From assembly GCA_005784505.1 (NCBI GenBank), contig VCAZ01000184.1, positions 310,001 to 374,000 on the forward strand: DNA of 64,000 nt. Direction: 5' to 3'. This document shows positions 1 to 13,044 of the stretch, one piece after another. The notes under the pieces were generated by a model. It had not been told where the DNA came from and searched no databases. It worked only from the letters and a program-made list of their open reading frames with translations. Numbering within the stretch: position 1 is the first letter of the stretch; the number at the start of each line of letters is the position of its first letter. This stretch comes from Bagarius yarrelli. Its lineage: Eukaryota; Chordata; Actinopteri; Siluriformes; Sisoridae. Both the position numbers and the translations under genes were made by a program.

Positions 1-3000
1 ATGAATATTTCATAATATCCCAGCCATAATTCAGGGATCCAGTAAAATGCAGGCTATGGGCAGAAAACAAAAGTGTCTTTGTGTAAAGTAGATCTGAACA
101 GAGGTGTCATTAATCAAGAACAGCAGCAGGAGTGTCAGTAGCTTTACATAGCTTAAGCAAGGAGTCAAATGTCCTGCTTTGATCACTGAATGTCAGCATA
201 CAGTATATTTTTTTCATTTCCTAGAAATAATTGCATGATTGGAAGGTATGAGACAGAGAAATCTGGTATCCGTTTAAATCCTTACTATTTGTGGAATTTC
301 AGGCTTTCTTCAAAGGAAAGACAGCAAGAAAATATCCTAAGCATCATATTGCAGCTCCTACATCTTGCTAGTTCTGTCATCTCCCAGATTATGGGATTAC
401 CTAGTTGGGAGCTTGAAAACCCTATTGAATACACCTAAAAATTGGTTTAGTGATCTTTCTGGAATAAAATCCTGTGCTGGTGGATGCAAATGCATGCTTG
501 AGTGTAGCTCTGGGAGGTTTCTTGCCCAGTTTCGAGAGCTGCATCTCTAATATTACAGAGAGGCAGGGGATAAATAAAAGCCATTGTGTCGGCGAAGCTC
601 CCTGTCATTCCACAGTCATGCTAATGGCTCTAATCTGACAGTGGACTCCGGCTTTAGGCATCCCCCCCACCACCTCTGCATTCCTGTCCCCCATGTCATT
701 CGTAGGGAACGGCAGCATTACATGCCTGTTTGTTCCCTTTGTAGTAGAGTCTTTTCAGCTATTAGGGAGGAGGGCACAGCCCATGCAGGTCATGGATTTG
801 AGGGGTTTTCCCTCCTTACTGACTTTGTCGGTTCTTCTGCTGCAGACCAGTCTTTATTGTTTCCAATCAGCAAAGTTTTTGCTCCTGGAAAAATAAAAAA
901 CTCTACCCCTTTAACTGAAGGTAGTCCTAAGATTAAAACTGTTATGTGTACCTTGTGCATCCTGCTGGATTAGAACTTTAGCTTGGCTAAAGAAAAGCAA
1001 AAGTTGTGTAGCATTACGGCTTCGGTATTATCTTAGCAGCTGGAGTAATTGAGCTGAAAATCAAAAGGCCATTGCAGTCCCAAGACATTACTTAAAATGC
1101 CAAGGTAATCTGGAATGGCAGGCCAAATGCGATTGCAGTTTAATACCACATGCAGTTTCAAGAGGCAAAAAGTGTTTAAGTGCCTTTTTTCACCCTGATG
1201 CTGTGTCTTTGCGGATATACTAAAGAACCCTATGAGTGTTTATGAATATGTCATCTCTTAGGTAAACATGCTATAATGTCCTCTAATACATGCATTCAAT
1301 AACTGAAAGACATCTGGAGTGCAACTTCAAAAACTATTTGGTATTTGTGACTAATTCAATGGCAGTCTGCCAAATGCAGCTGATGCTTATAAAGTTTAGG
1401 ATTTAAACTCCGGATTAGAAGTCCCATCAGGAGGATTAGCCTAAAATATGTCTGGATTTTGGCACTCGAGCTGAAAGCATAGTGCAAATTCCTGAGCTAG
1501 AAAAGGTGAGGCTGGAATATGCCACTTTTGTTGGCTATGGTTGGTCAGTTCATACACCTGCAATGTGACCAGGGTATTAGGCAAGCTGATTTTAGCCATA
1601 TAATATGTCTTCATTTCTCAAGCAGTCTGATGGATGTTTCTCCTTGGAAATGGAATGCGTCAATTTCAACCCAAATTCCAATCCGTCCAAGCCTGGAAGG
1701 TCGTAAGACTCTTGGGGCTCGGCTTCTATTACCACAGCAGGTTCCTTACAGTAGACTTCAAATCTGAGAGCTGTCCGAAATGTCAGTTCGCTCCTCCATT
1801 TCAGATGCAGCTGGCAGATGAAAACTCTATAAAACTAAAAGCAACTAAAATAAGCGAATGGCGAATGTTCAGGAAAGGCAGTGGAAATTGTTTCATTGCG
1901 GACGAAACAAAGACAAAGTGCGCTCCATTTTTTTCTAAGAGGAAAATAACAGGTCAAGCTGAGTGGCTCCTCTAGAGTACGTCCCATTTGTCCAACAGAG
2001 TTCCCATGGAAATATGAGGCAGCTTAATATTTTGGACTGGTAAGCCTAGAATCCCTGAAGGAGATGCATGGAGGCTTGATTTCTGCATTGCAATGACAGC
2101 AAAAATGATCTCTCAGTGCTCAGTAGGGATCAGCGTTTTTCTATAAGATTAGAACCAGTTTGGACCAAATTAGGCAGAAGTTATTATATTACAAAATCTT
2201 AGTAATTGCATATATTTAATCAGTGTTTTTGTTTAGTTTATGTATGGGTTAAAACATTGGTTCCTATTCATGGTCTTTGAGTATGTCTTGACCAGTTGCT
2301 TTTTTACCAGGGTTAGTATGAAATTTGTGTCTATTTTGTCATCTCTATGTTAAGCACTGAATTTCTTTAATCCACAGTAAAACTAAATATATTTAATAAT
2401 ACATTGAGTATTTTTTTTATATAAATAGAATACTTTCTGTTATATAAAGTTTAAAAGCATTATCCACAACTGCTAAAATGTGTACGATCGAAAAAAAGTA
2501 TACTGACAATCAAGAATGTCCAATTTTACCTTAGACTTGTGCTGCTAAACAATTTGTTTTTCATGTCCCTGCTGGTTGAAATGGATTAGTGTATTGATAA
2601 AAAAAGGTTCAATGTACTTTATCTTGTGTAGACTAATCTCTGTAATGACTGTTTTATGGTATAATTATAGCTTATTGAGGGCCAGTGTAGCTCCTATGTG
2701 CTCAAATAAAAGAGACTTCTATACAAACTCAAAAATGTTGGACGCAACACAAAAAAAAAAAATGACTGTGAAAGGTGTAGAATAACAGCCAGCTGGAATG
2801 CTAGGTGATGGTTAAAAAAAGACTTGTTGCCTCCAGCACTGTGCCACCAGCAGCTGTAACTAAATATTGAATATAGATAGCAGGGCAAAGACGGCAGTGA
2901 AGAATTGATTATGGCACTTTGCAGCTGCCTTTGGAGCCGTGTTCTTTTCACAAAGGCACCAATTTCACAAGACTAAAATCAATGGCGGGGTCATGTCCAG

Positions 3001-4445
3001 CGCAGGAGGGTATGATTGCCCAAAGCATATCATGTTTACCTCATTCTCCCAGGACACACAGTGTGAAAAACAGGGAACGTTCTTCGCAGTCCTTTATTCT
3101 AATTGATGCAGTGTGGTAGAGCCAAGCGGAAGAATCCTAGCCTTTGTGGCTTGAGACAGCAATGAATTTGAATTCATGCTTGGTGTAGAACATGAAAGTC
3201 TGGACCATCACAATATTTTCGAGCAAACCACAGAATCAATCCGGAACCATAAAGATTACATGGAACGTAACTATAATAAATTATAATAATTTAAAAGCTA
3301 TTGTGTTTTGCTCAAGTTTTACCATGCAAAATGTCTAAGAGTTTAGAAGTTGGTATTTCAAAAACTAACCAAACCAAACCAAAAGATATAAACAAACACT
3401 GACCTCAGTGAATGTCTCTACCAAAGCTGTCATTATCCTACACTCAGTCGTTCCCCACCATGTAAACTGCAATGCACTCAGAGGTGCCCATGTATCACAG
3501 CCTGAACAACATTTAGGGGAAAAAATATGCAATTTCGCATTAGGCTTTTAGGACTTATGGGCTAGACACACAACCCTTTGTCTATACTAACGCCAGTGAC
3601 GTCTACAATGAGGACAAATCACCAGACCTTAGCAGACACTGTGCTTCCATCTCCAGAGAATCGGACAGATTCAGTCTCAGACATCTGGTCCATTTACAAA
3701 TTGGAAAACACAATTTAAAAAAAAGAGGGATAAGAAAAAAAGAGAGAGTGGATAAGAGAGAAAGATTAAAAAAGATGGGTACACAGAACCAAGATTTCCT
3801 TTGCTGACTATAATTATGGTTAAGAAGCTAAATATTGTATTAAGGTTGTAATTTCAATAGTAAAAAAAAGCTTTCTTTTCATTCTCATGTGTATATTATA
3901 GAGAATTATATATGGGTAAATAAATAAAACAAATAAAGTAAAAGCATTAGCTTGTTCATAGTGCTCTCTACGTTGCCCCCCAGGTCATCCTCCTAAAAGG
4001 ATTGAGTCTCTCAGGAGGATTACGTCTTTTTCCATAATGACTGTATGTAATAATTAATAGGATTAGGAGATTACACAGTAGCCGTTCCAATCTACGCCGA
4101 AGGCCAGACTGCCCAGTGCCTTCTCTACTTCTCCGGTTCCACTTATCTGATGGAATGAGCTTGCCTCGACATGCCGCCATTAGCAGGGATTTATTAAAAA
4201 AAAAATTGGTTATTTAGGTTACTTAGGATCTTTAACCCTTTCCGCATCTGTATTTATCTAGACAAAACTATGGGTGTCATTTAACACAAAAAACTTAAAA
4301 GATTTTTGATGTGTTTATCATTTAGGATCAATAAAAGTCAATAAAATATTAAATGAAGATTTAAAAGATAGATTTTACAATGAATTTACATTTCTACTTC
4401 TATTTATCTCATTTATTTTTTAAATCCAGGGTTTATAAGAATGGA
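1..4445. other. Repeat-poor non-coding sequence (downstream cntfr intron)
   Basis: No exon, RNA gene or recognisable mobile element was found here. The short ORFs have no domain signal. A segment around 3970-4190 and parts of 1-2000 have balanced composition and no simple repeats. They may be older single-copy intron sequence, but this cannot be judged without alignment. Confidence 0.5.
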
Positions 4446-4542
4446 TTAGGAGCCCAGCAGTGGAGGCTTGGTGGTGCTGGAAATTGAACCCATATTCTTT
4501 CAATCAGCAGTCCAACTCCTTAACCAATGAGCTATCAGCATC
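4446..4542 (-). repeat. SINE fragment, 5' half
   Basis: The minus-strand head of the abundant SINE is recognisable: the gcccagcagtgg core, the tRNA B-box-like ggaaattgaacccat and the cagtccaactccttaacca A-box side. The 3' tail (the tatccagagcgactta side) is missing, so the copy is truncated. Confidence 0.75.
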
Positions 4543-5055
4543 TTAAATATATACAAGATATAAACTAGTTGTTAATTTCTTTCCATTTATTTCTTTATTT
4601 GCTTAATCATGGTCAAAGTTGCAGTGGATCCAGATTGCACTGGACCGCTGGAATCGATTGGCGATGACAGAAAAACACACACCAGTCTAACTCAATGCAA
4701 ACACATGCATACAACAAATCTAGAGACAATTTATTATAGCCAATTCATCCGATACCCTGGAAGAACATCTTAAAAATTTAAACAGCAACCAAGCCCAGAA
4801 TTGATCTAGAAACTCTGAAGCGACGGGGCGGCAATTTACCCCTGATTCACACTGTGATGCCTTCAGTCTAACAAAAACAAAAAAATAAACTGTTGTGTTT
4901 AATAGAAACACCAACCGGTAGTTCAGAGCAATTTTTTTGAATATCATTTCCTTGTGACATTTTCAGAACAGAAGGTAATTTGGATTTAAATTTACTCAAC
5001 CAAGATCAGATAAAGTAGAAGACATAATTTATCTTAGGACCCACAGACTTAATAC
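4543..5055. other. Non-coding intron sequence
   Basis: I see nothing recognisable here. A 75-residue minus ORF at 4720-4947 has no domain signal and is probably chance. Confidence 0.4.
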
Positions 5056-5061
5056 ATTTTT

Positions 5062-5660
5062 TTAATTGTTTGTTTGTTTATTTCAGTTTAATGCCATATT
5101 AACCACTGTGGCTATTTAATGGCCAGAAAATGATAAAATGATAAAATACATATCTTAAACTTTTTTTAACAAACAAACAAATAAATAAATATTTAAACAA
5201 GTTTTTAAACATCGATACAAGCTAAAAAATTAAGAACCTTTAGAGGTGAAACATTGAAATAAATATCTACAACAGTATCTGCTTTGTAAAACCGTTGACT
5301 TTTAGAGCTTTAAGCATAGAAATATGCTTAACTGACAAAGGGTTTTATCAACAAGACTAATAATTGTTAATTGTTTGTTCTGTTTATTTTCAGTTTAATG
5401 CCATTTAACCATGTGGCTATTTAATGGCCAGAACTGGTATAAAAATGCTAAAATACAATATCTTAAACTTTTTTTAACAAAAAAACAAATAAATAAATAT
5501 TTAAACAAGTTTTTAAACATCGATACAAGCTAAAAAATGAAGAACCTTTAAAGGTGAAAACATTGAAAAAAAATCTACAACAGTATCTGCTTTGTAAAAT
5601 CGTTGACTTTTAGAGCTTTAAGCATAGAAATATGCTTAAACTGACAAAGGGTTATTACAG
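5062..5660. repeat. Direct tandem duplication, unit about 308 bp
   Basis: Two head-to-tail copies run from about 5062-5350 and 5367-5660. Each has the same order of landmarks: ttaattgtttgtt, cagtttaatgcca, ggctatttaatggccaga, a taaataaatatttaaacaag block, the run acatcgatacaagctaaaaa and tctgctttgtaaaa. Matching landmarks are about 305-308 bp apart. The copies differ by scattered substitutions and small indels. I do not recognise the unit as a known transposon, and it has no coding potential. Confidence 0.9.
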
Positions 5661-5736
5661 AAATTACATAGAGGACGTTCCTCTCAGTCAACAAAAAACC
5701 CCTGCAAAAGTCTTGAGTGTCCTATTCAATACATTT

Positions 5737-5737
<1 letters not shown>

Positions 5738-5773
<36 letters not shown>
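5738..5773. repeat. (AAT)n microsatellite
   Basis: About twelve uninterrupted AAT units. Confidence 0.95.
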
Positions 5774-5776
<3 letters not shown>

Positions 5777-5942
5777 TGATGGCTTAACCCTTATAAATCA
5801 TTTAACCCAGCTTGTCATTTGAAACCTCTCAAATCAGTTTTCAGTAAAATCCCCACTATCTTGATATATAGAATATAAAATATAAAATAAAGTATGAAAC
5901 ATCATTTTCGAAGTTCACAGTGTTCTGTGCTACTCTGCTAAT

Positions 5943-5960
5943 AAAAAAAAAAAAAAAAAA
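5943..5960. repeat. Poly(A) run
   Basis: 18 consecutive adenines. Confidence 0.9.
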
Positions 5961-7290
5961 GGAATAACCGGACATCTTTGAAATGAATGAGCAGGAAATA
6001 GGATTTTCTCACCTCAAGGCGTGTAGTTTATTGATTTGAAATAATGAGTCCATAGTGAATGAAAATGTGTTGAGACGGTATAACAAAGAAAGTTGTTACA
6101 GATGACTAATAACAGATTAATGATATTAATAAAAAATTCTTTTTAAGAAATTGTGCTGAAAAGACGTGAAAGATCAAAGAATGGAAAGAAAGTCATAATA
6201 ATAATAAAAAACTCTGATCATCTGCAAGGAATTTGCATAAATTGTAAAAACAGATATTCAATCATGGTGTCTAAATAAATTATAATTTAATTTGAATTAT
6301 GATTCTTTATCTAGTGTGTTTCCGTGCCTATATTTCTTACAGCAGTTGGATTTCCTTCCTAACGTGAGGCGGATCTCATTAAAACTTACCAAAAAATATA
6401 GAAAAATGCAAATTAGGTGCGTTTCTATCAAGTGGTTCAAGCGGCTGATGGTGATATTGGTAACCTAGTAACCAACAGTACATGAAACAAGACAAAGATA
6501 ATGGAGTGCATGTAATCTTTTTACAAGTCAAATACCAACTCACATACTGTAAAAAACTTTATTTGCAAATCAAAGAGAAATGTTCAGTTTCCATCACTTG
6601 CTACTTTAAAATGCGCATAAACACAGGGTGACGGAAACATAGCTAGTATCAACAGCCAACCATCTCAACCTCTCGAAGGCAAAATCATCTTGCTCACAAC
6701 GACTAATCTGAATTTCGAAAGCCGAGCTCTTATAGCACAAAGCCATCAGCTAAACCTTGCATATGTTAAGTAAACCCAACTCTCACTGCATTCCACTTAT
6801 TATTCTTTCCTAGTTTCAAAGGCTTGAGTTTAATCTGCAGTAAAATGCAGTATAAGCCTTAAAGGTGTGCAATACAGCTTTCCGATTCCCTTTTTTTTCA
6901 TAAATATTCCTTTTTGTGGTCATTCGTTCTATATGAATGACAAGACTGCCATTCATAGAGGCAGCTGCTGCCTTTCTAAGCAATTGCTGCCAGTGTGAGT
7001 GTGTAAAGTTATAAAAATACATACAGCAGGCTGCCCTTTTCATGAAATATGCATGACTCTCTTATTTCGGCTCAAGTTTTCATTCATGGTACACGGTCCG
7101 CAGATGTCTTTAAAAATAATCCTCTGCCTTATGGGTATATCACTTGGTAGGCCAAACTGACTGCTGGATCAGAATAGGCTAGTCTACATGCACAATGCAG
7201 AATAAATGGGAATAAATCGACCGTGGCTGACATCTGGGTTAGTGATTATCAGACCGGTTTTGTGCTTATGTGCAGAAGAGCATGGCAAAA
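5961..7290. other. Non-coding intron sequence
   Basis: No gene or recognised repeat is visible. The 75-residue minus ORF at 6816-7043 has no homology that I recognise and no splice context. Confidence 0.4.
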
Positions 7291-7291
7291 C

Positions 7292-7735
7292 ATAAGGCTG
7301 TCACAATTGTCAAATAACCGTATAATCGCAATTATTTGACATAACCGCATTCATTGTATCCAACCGCAATTATTGCGCACTTTTATCAGCCACAGAGGGA
7401 GCTGTAGTAGCTGCAGCACTTTACTTTTAACCTTTTAAAGTCAGAGCGTTGTGGTTTTCTCATGTTAACGACCCATAATGCAACTGTTAAACTGATAAAC
7501 ATCAACGACTCGACACAATAAATACATTTCCCTAAATACTCTTGACCTATAAACAAAAATATATACAGCAAAGCATTAAAAAGGCACAAATTCAATATAC
7601 TTAAAAAACAAACAAACAATTAATCGAAGATGCCCAAAACATGCAATAAATTGTCATAATCGCAATTATATATTAGACAATGAATCAACATCCAAATTTG
7701 ATAATCGTGCTGGTGCTGCACTCTGGCATGACTTA
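7292..7735. mobile_element. Possible non-autonomous hAT-like remnant
   Basis: The left part opens with ggctgtcacaattgtcaaat. Short blocks of the type taatcgcaattatttgac recur at 7324-7343, near 7365 and near 7660. Such self-complementary aatcgcaatta blocks are common in small teleost hAT-derived elements. Neither termini nor target duplications could be fixed, so the class is an inference. Confidence 0.35.
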
Positions 7736-7751
7736 CAAAATTAAGGAAAAA

Positions 7752-7895
7752 TGATTTACATTTACGCCATTTGGCACCTTTATCCAGAGCGACTTATATT
7801 ATTTTTTCTTATACAACTGAGCAATTGAGGGTTAAGGACCTTGCTCAGGGGCCCAGCAGTGTCATTTTGGTGGTGCTGGGTATCAAAGTCTTCAC
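7752..7895 (-). repeat. SINE copy, 3' two thirds
   Basis: This is a minus-strand copy with the tail (atttacatttacgcc), ttatccagagcgacttata, the cttatacaactgagcaattg block and ggcccagcagtg. The tRNA-like head is only partly kept. Confidence 0.85.
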
Positions 7896-8455
7896 TAAAT
7901 GGTTAAGAGATGTAGATGTAAGAGACCAGGTAGAGCAGTAGGGATAGAGTAGATCAGCCAGATATGGTGGTGTAGACCATTTAATGCCTTATTGCAGTAT
8001 GTGATGTAATGTGTAACTAGTGGAAATCCTGCAGTAAAGGAGTATTATAAGCAGAACGTCTAGTGAGGAGAGTACTCTAAATATACAGTATATAGCTGGA
8101 AAAATAAATTGGACGATGAGGTTAAAAATAAGAGATTTTTGTCTGTAGAATGAACAAATGATGCTTTTATCAAGGTTCTACTATCACAGAACACACAGAG
8201 GTTTTTAATTATGTAGAAAGCAGATATACAAAGAAGACAACACTGAGAACTTACAGTTTATTCTTAAATTTGGGAAAAAAATCGAAGCTTATCAGTTCAC
8301 ACACAAACTGGCTGAAAATGTTTAATGCTATAGCCACTATTTTCTTTTTACTCATTATTCATTTATCTTCTACACCAGCTTATTCCCTAATTCTGGGTCA
8401 CAGGGATCTGCTGGATGCTATCCCAGCCATCTCTGAGATGGCTTTTTAAAATATT
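7896..8455. other. Non-coding sequence with a small SINE-tail fragment
   Basis: Near 8360-8440 the text cattcatttatcttctacac followed by gggtcacagggatctgctgg resembles the reverse-complemented 3' end of the other SINE type at 32088-32410. The rest shows nothing recognisable. Confidence 0.4.
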
Positions 8456-8494
8456 TTATATATATATATGCAATGCATATATATATATGCATTG
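8456..8494. repeat. Palindromic TA microsatellite
   Basis: Two TA runs flank tgcaatgca and form a near-perfect inverted repeat of about 39 bp. Confidence 0.8.
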
Positions 8495-9185
8495 TTCTGG
8501 ACAGAGAAATCATTTCCCTAACCCACATTCTTCTGGATAACTTCTTTGGCATAATTATTATCACATTAGCCATTAGCATGACAGCATAAGGCAATGGCAG
8601 AATACATTCCTTCCCAAGTCACACCTAGCAACTGAAACCTTTAAAATTTCCCAGCAAATCATTCCGGGCACTGCTATTTCGAAACGTATCATTTGCTCCT
8701 AAAATAGCTTTATGCAGAGTGCCACGCTTCAACTCGTAAAGTAAGGCAATGATTTAATTCAAGACAAGACGTCTGAAGCTTTGGTTTTCGACCTACCAGC
8801 TTTGACATATCATAAGGGATCTTAGCAATGTTGTTTGTAACTAAAAGGTCAGGACTGAGTTTTCGTGAAGCATAAATTATTAGTTTTAAAATTCTCTTTC
8901 AATAGATTTTAATGTTTTGGCATTATTTATATTCCCTAAAAAGACTTTATTTTATTAATGAGCTTAAAATTTGAATTGTGTTAATTTGTCTAACAGTTTT
9001 AATAATTTGTTTATATATAATTACCTGAATATTGAACATTTGAAATTTAACACAATTGATATTTTTTGACTTATCATATATCATCTACTCATTTTTGTGG
9101 ATGACCTCTGACCTACTTTTCTGTACGATCTGAATTCTGCTGTTTGTGTGTTAGAATATTGCACCAGTTTTACTGGAAAAGTCGT
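8495..9185. other. AT-rich non-coding sequence
   Basis: No feature was recognised. Confidence 0.4.
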
Positions 9186-9189
9186 GAAC

Positions 9190-9440
9190 AAGTTTTTTTC
9201 ACAATAGCCGATATCGATAATCGATTTTCTAACTTAGTATCAACACATATCGTTTTGAATGTTTAATGATTTACGTTTACGTAATATTTACCTCACGTAA
9301 TATATACTCAATTTACTTCTTTCCCAACTTCAACCCAAAAAAGCTCCTCCGGCTTTGTATTTTGTACTTTTTTAGCTATTTGTATTACATTTTTTTTTCA
9401 AAAAAGTATTGCAATATGTATTGTATTGCAATTTATTATA
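9190..9440 (+). mobile_element. Copy 1 of a dispersed repeat with a CTCCGGCTTTGTATTT core
   Basis: The core ctcctccggctttgtatttt, then ttttagctatttgt and agtattgcaatatgtattg, is shared with copies at 20755-20960 and (inverted) 45545-45720. Recurrence in three unlinked places shows it is an interspersed element. The style resembles degraded hAT-derived teleost repeats, but the class is inferred. Confidence 0.6.
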
Positions 9441-11801
9441 ATATATTGTATCGCGACGAAGGTATTGTAAGGTTTGCAAATCTTATATCACACACTTTGA
9501 GTAACTGAGAAGTCATTTTGTGTGCTTTTTGCTTTGCCATTTGATCACAGATCTCGATTTATCGTGTTTTGTTGTCCTTTTCTTTTGTTAATGTTTATTG
9601 TAAAGTAATTCTGATGAACAAGCATCCTTCCACGTTGGCTAAGTGTTTAGCTTATTATAATAAAGGGAGTTTGAGTGTGTATTTTTGTGTTAGTGTAAAT
9701 AACAATTTCCTTTTTCCTCAATATGCATGTTTGTGATATTGTGTACTTGTGCTTGGTGACTGTGAACTGCACTTGAGCAACTTAATTAGTGACCCGAGAG
9801 CCATGAGACGTTCTCTATATCCCCGCACTTAATGAATATTCATGCTGGGCTAGTTAATTATGAATATAATTAGGAAGCAGAGACCCTGAAATAGGGTTTG
9901 TATTTACTCTGCCATTAATTATTGTCCTTTTTGGAAGCTGCTTGTTAGTCTAAGTTCACATTTAAAAAATGCGGAGTGCTAAAATCCAAACTTGGGCAAT
10001 TCTTTTTTTTCTTTTTCTTTCCCGGTTATTAGATTAGGCCTCCAGAAGTAAAAAAAATGCTTTCCCCGGTAAATGGATGTCATTTATTAGTTTGACAGTC
10101 AGAAAACGATGACTGTTGCTATTAATCAACCCGAGACGGAAGAAAAATGGGAGGCGAACGGGAGAAAATAGCTGAGGTTCATCAGCTTGTCTATTCTGAA
10201 AAACATCCAGAACCTCTTAACGGCACAGCAAGACTCCAGATCTGTTTGGGACATTTTATATCGTGATGCATGGTGGCCCTTAAACCTGCATACTTAAGTG
10301 CTGCATACTTTTTGTCCTCTGCCTTTTTGGACAGCTATTTGGGACGAACTGTGAAATAAAACCCCTTAAAACAGGCTTTTTTTTCTCTTAGGTTCTTTAG
10401 ATTATCAAAGGTTTCAATCTCTTTTGCACAATTTTATTAACATTATCTAGGTAAAGTTTTTGTACAGTCTTAGTTTTTTGCACAGTTGAAATGTTTTATG
10501 GTTTCTTAAAATTTGCCTTCTAGGGTTCCTCAGATGATCTTCAAGTTGTAAATATTTTAAAACTCGAATGATCTTTTTATTGTTAAAATCAATGCTTTGG
10601 ATGTTTTTCAATCCTTTAATGTATATTACTTCATCATTTGTGATCCAACACTAACAATTCTTACTGTTGAACGCTTTTTTCTTAGATTAACATGGATTTA
10701 ATTAGAACCCTTTTTTAAATAGTTCTCTATAAGAGATGTAAGATTTATTATAGAACTATTGCTGCTCAGAATCCTGTTTTTTTGTTTTTTTATACAGATC
10801 CTTCAATCTTTATTTATTCTAATCTTTTCTTGTTATTTATTGCTTATGATAAAACATTAGTATTATTTAGTATGGGGGAGAATGACTTCCTGTTGGGTTC
10901 TTTAAAGCATCTTATCTTTATTTTATCTATCTTGTCTTAACTTCCTGTTGTGGGGTTCTGTGTAGCAGCTTCAAAGGTTTTTCTATAAACCGCCTAAGCA
11001 CTGACAAAAATCCGATTTGTTTTTATTTGTAGTGGTGTTTCTTCAGGACTGTATAATTAACGTCTATAATGTCTGCTACGACTTCATTTCTTACTTTTTT
11101 TCCCTTGAAACTTTATACAGTTCATTTGAAGAACAATAGATCTGAATGGATCTATGAAGGTTCTCTGTACATCCTGACTTGTTTACAAAGGATTGTTTCA
11201 GTAGTATCTATGTCAGCTTTTGAACAATACCGCAAATCTGGACAAAGATTATTCAGTTCTTAAAAATATGGAGCTTAAAATATGATAAAAAAAATGTGAA
11301 TTTGAACTTTGTATATTGAATTATTGTTATTGAATAAAGCTGAGAACTATGTACCATTTACATTACTTTTAAAAAGTTTTTTTTTTTTTTAAAGAATTCA
11401 TTTTTTAAACTAAAATAATGAACTTTTTAAATGTAAATTGAAGAGTTATTGATATGTATTGTCAAACAACAGATCTTTCGTAATATACAGTTGTAAAAAA
11501 TACTTAAGATTTAAGTCCAAGCTGATGTTACATCACAACCTAACATAAGAGACTGTAACCTGATGTAGCATAATGAAATATGATTAAGCGTATAACATAA
11601 TTTAATGAAGTGTAACATACCGTACATAACATAAGGAAGTAATAAAGCACCAGGTCTCGGCCCGAAATCACATACTACTTAAGTACGTACTACATTTAAG
11701 TATTTACTTCTCAACTGTTAAACAAGCACGTTCTAGATAATATAGTAAGAGGTCGTATGAATAGAATTCGGAAGTACTACACTCGCCATGTTGAAATTAC
11801 A
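9441..11801. other. Non-coding sequence with a possibly conserved block
   Basis: 9770-10020 is repeat-free and has clustered homeodomain-like cores (ttaatgaatattcat, gttaattatgaatataatta). From about 10370 to 11060 there are recurring phrases such as ttctttagatta, gggttcctcag and agaaccctttt, which resemble decayed teleost 'ggttcttta' repeats. No exon was found. ORFs at 9266-9508 and 11069-11263 look like chance. Confidence 0.4.
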
Positions 11802-11824
11802 TGTGTGTGTGTGTGTGTGTGTGT
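11802..11824. repeat. (GT)n microsatellite
   Basis: About eleven GT units. Confidence 0.9.
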
Positions 11825-12929
11825 TTATGTTGAAATCTCAAAGAGATCAATTACATGTCGGATTTTGCCACACATACCACAGCATTTATCAATTTTCATG
11901 CAGCTTTCACATCTTTGGTGCTTTTAAGTCTGGACCCTAAGTGTGTATGTACTGTAAATGAAGCGTCTTCCAGACTTACTGCCTGAATCCACTGATTTCT
12001 ATGGGTTCAAAGAAGAATCATATTCACTGCATTTACTTGTGTTTTGTTTGGGACGTGTTGTTGCTTATCTGATTATGTTCCTTTATTAACATCAAGCATA
12101 ACCTGCATATTGGGTGACGTGAATATTTTATTTTTTGAGACATTGAGTGTCATGAACTAAATCACACCAAGTCTTTTTTCAGCATGATAACCCTGTGGGT
12201 AGCACGTCAACATATACAGCACTGTTGCATTTCAGGCATCCAGAGTTTGAAATCCTGTCTCGAAGACTTTTCCAGATTTCACCCCTTTCTCCCTCCATAT
12301 TTCCTGTCTACTTACTGTCCTATCTGTTCGATACTGTCCTGTCTGTTTCTGTCTATTTAATGTCCTATCTGACCCGCTCCCCCCCCCAAAAAAAATCACA
12401 CACCTATGCCTTATAGGCCTAATACCCACACAAGTGCACAAGGGAACAAGACAAGTGAGCTGACGTGAAGAATTAATATGGTTTATAACACATCATCCAG
12501 CTGCGTCAAACGTCATTGCTACATCAGCATCGTGACACTTATGTCGCAATGTACGCAGTATGACTGCTAAAATTATAATTTATCAATAAACTATTACTTA
12601 CACTTAACTTTCCTGCCCTTGTCCACTTTGTAACACTCTTTTAAAAGTCCGCCAAAACCACTCTGTTTTTTTTTTCACACCACCAGATAAATATTGGGTA
12701 ATATCTTTAAGCAAAGTCCACTTGGACCCACACTTACAGAGAGCGAGCATTAAGGGCACAAGTAGACAGGGCGAAAAAGCTTACTAGCGAATTCGGACAT
12801 CCTACGCACTTGCACCACTGAGCGGGTACGTGCCAATGAAGGCCATAAGGTTGCAAGCACTGCTATTGGAATAAACTATTGGCTGAACATCTGATGAGAT
12901 GTTTGAAAAACATCTGATGGGTAGTGATG
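11825..12929. other. Non-coding intron sequence
   Basis: I see no gene or clearly classifiable repeat. The overlapping opposite-strand ORFs at 12195-12441 are mutual shadows without domain content. Confidence 0.4.
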
Positions 12930-13044
12930 CACCACTGCTGGGCCCCTGAGCAAGGCCCTTAACCCTTTAATTGCTCAGTTGTATCACAGAGAATAATGTA
13001 AGTCGCTCTGCATAAGAATGTCTGCAAAATGCCGCAAAATTTTG
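12930..13044 (+). repeat. SINE fragment, 3' half
   Basis: The run ctgctgggcccctgagcaag, then cttaaccctttaattgctca and the tail gtaagtcgctctgcataag are present. The tRNA-like head is absent. Confidence 0.85.

Noticed and set aside
5062..5660. Considered as a pair of LTRs
   Set aside because: The copies are directly adjacent with no internal region, primer-binding site or TG...CA ends.
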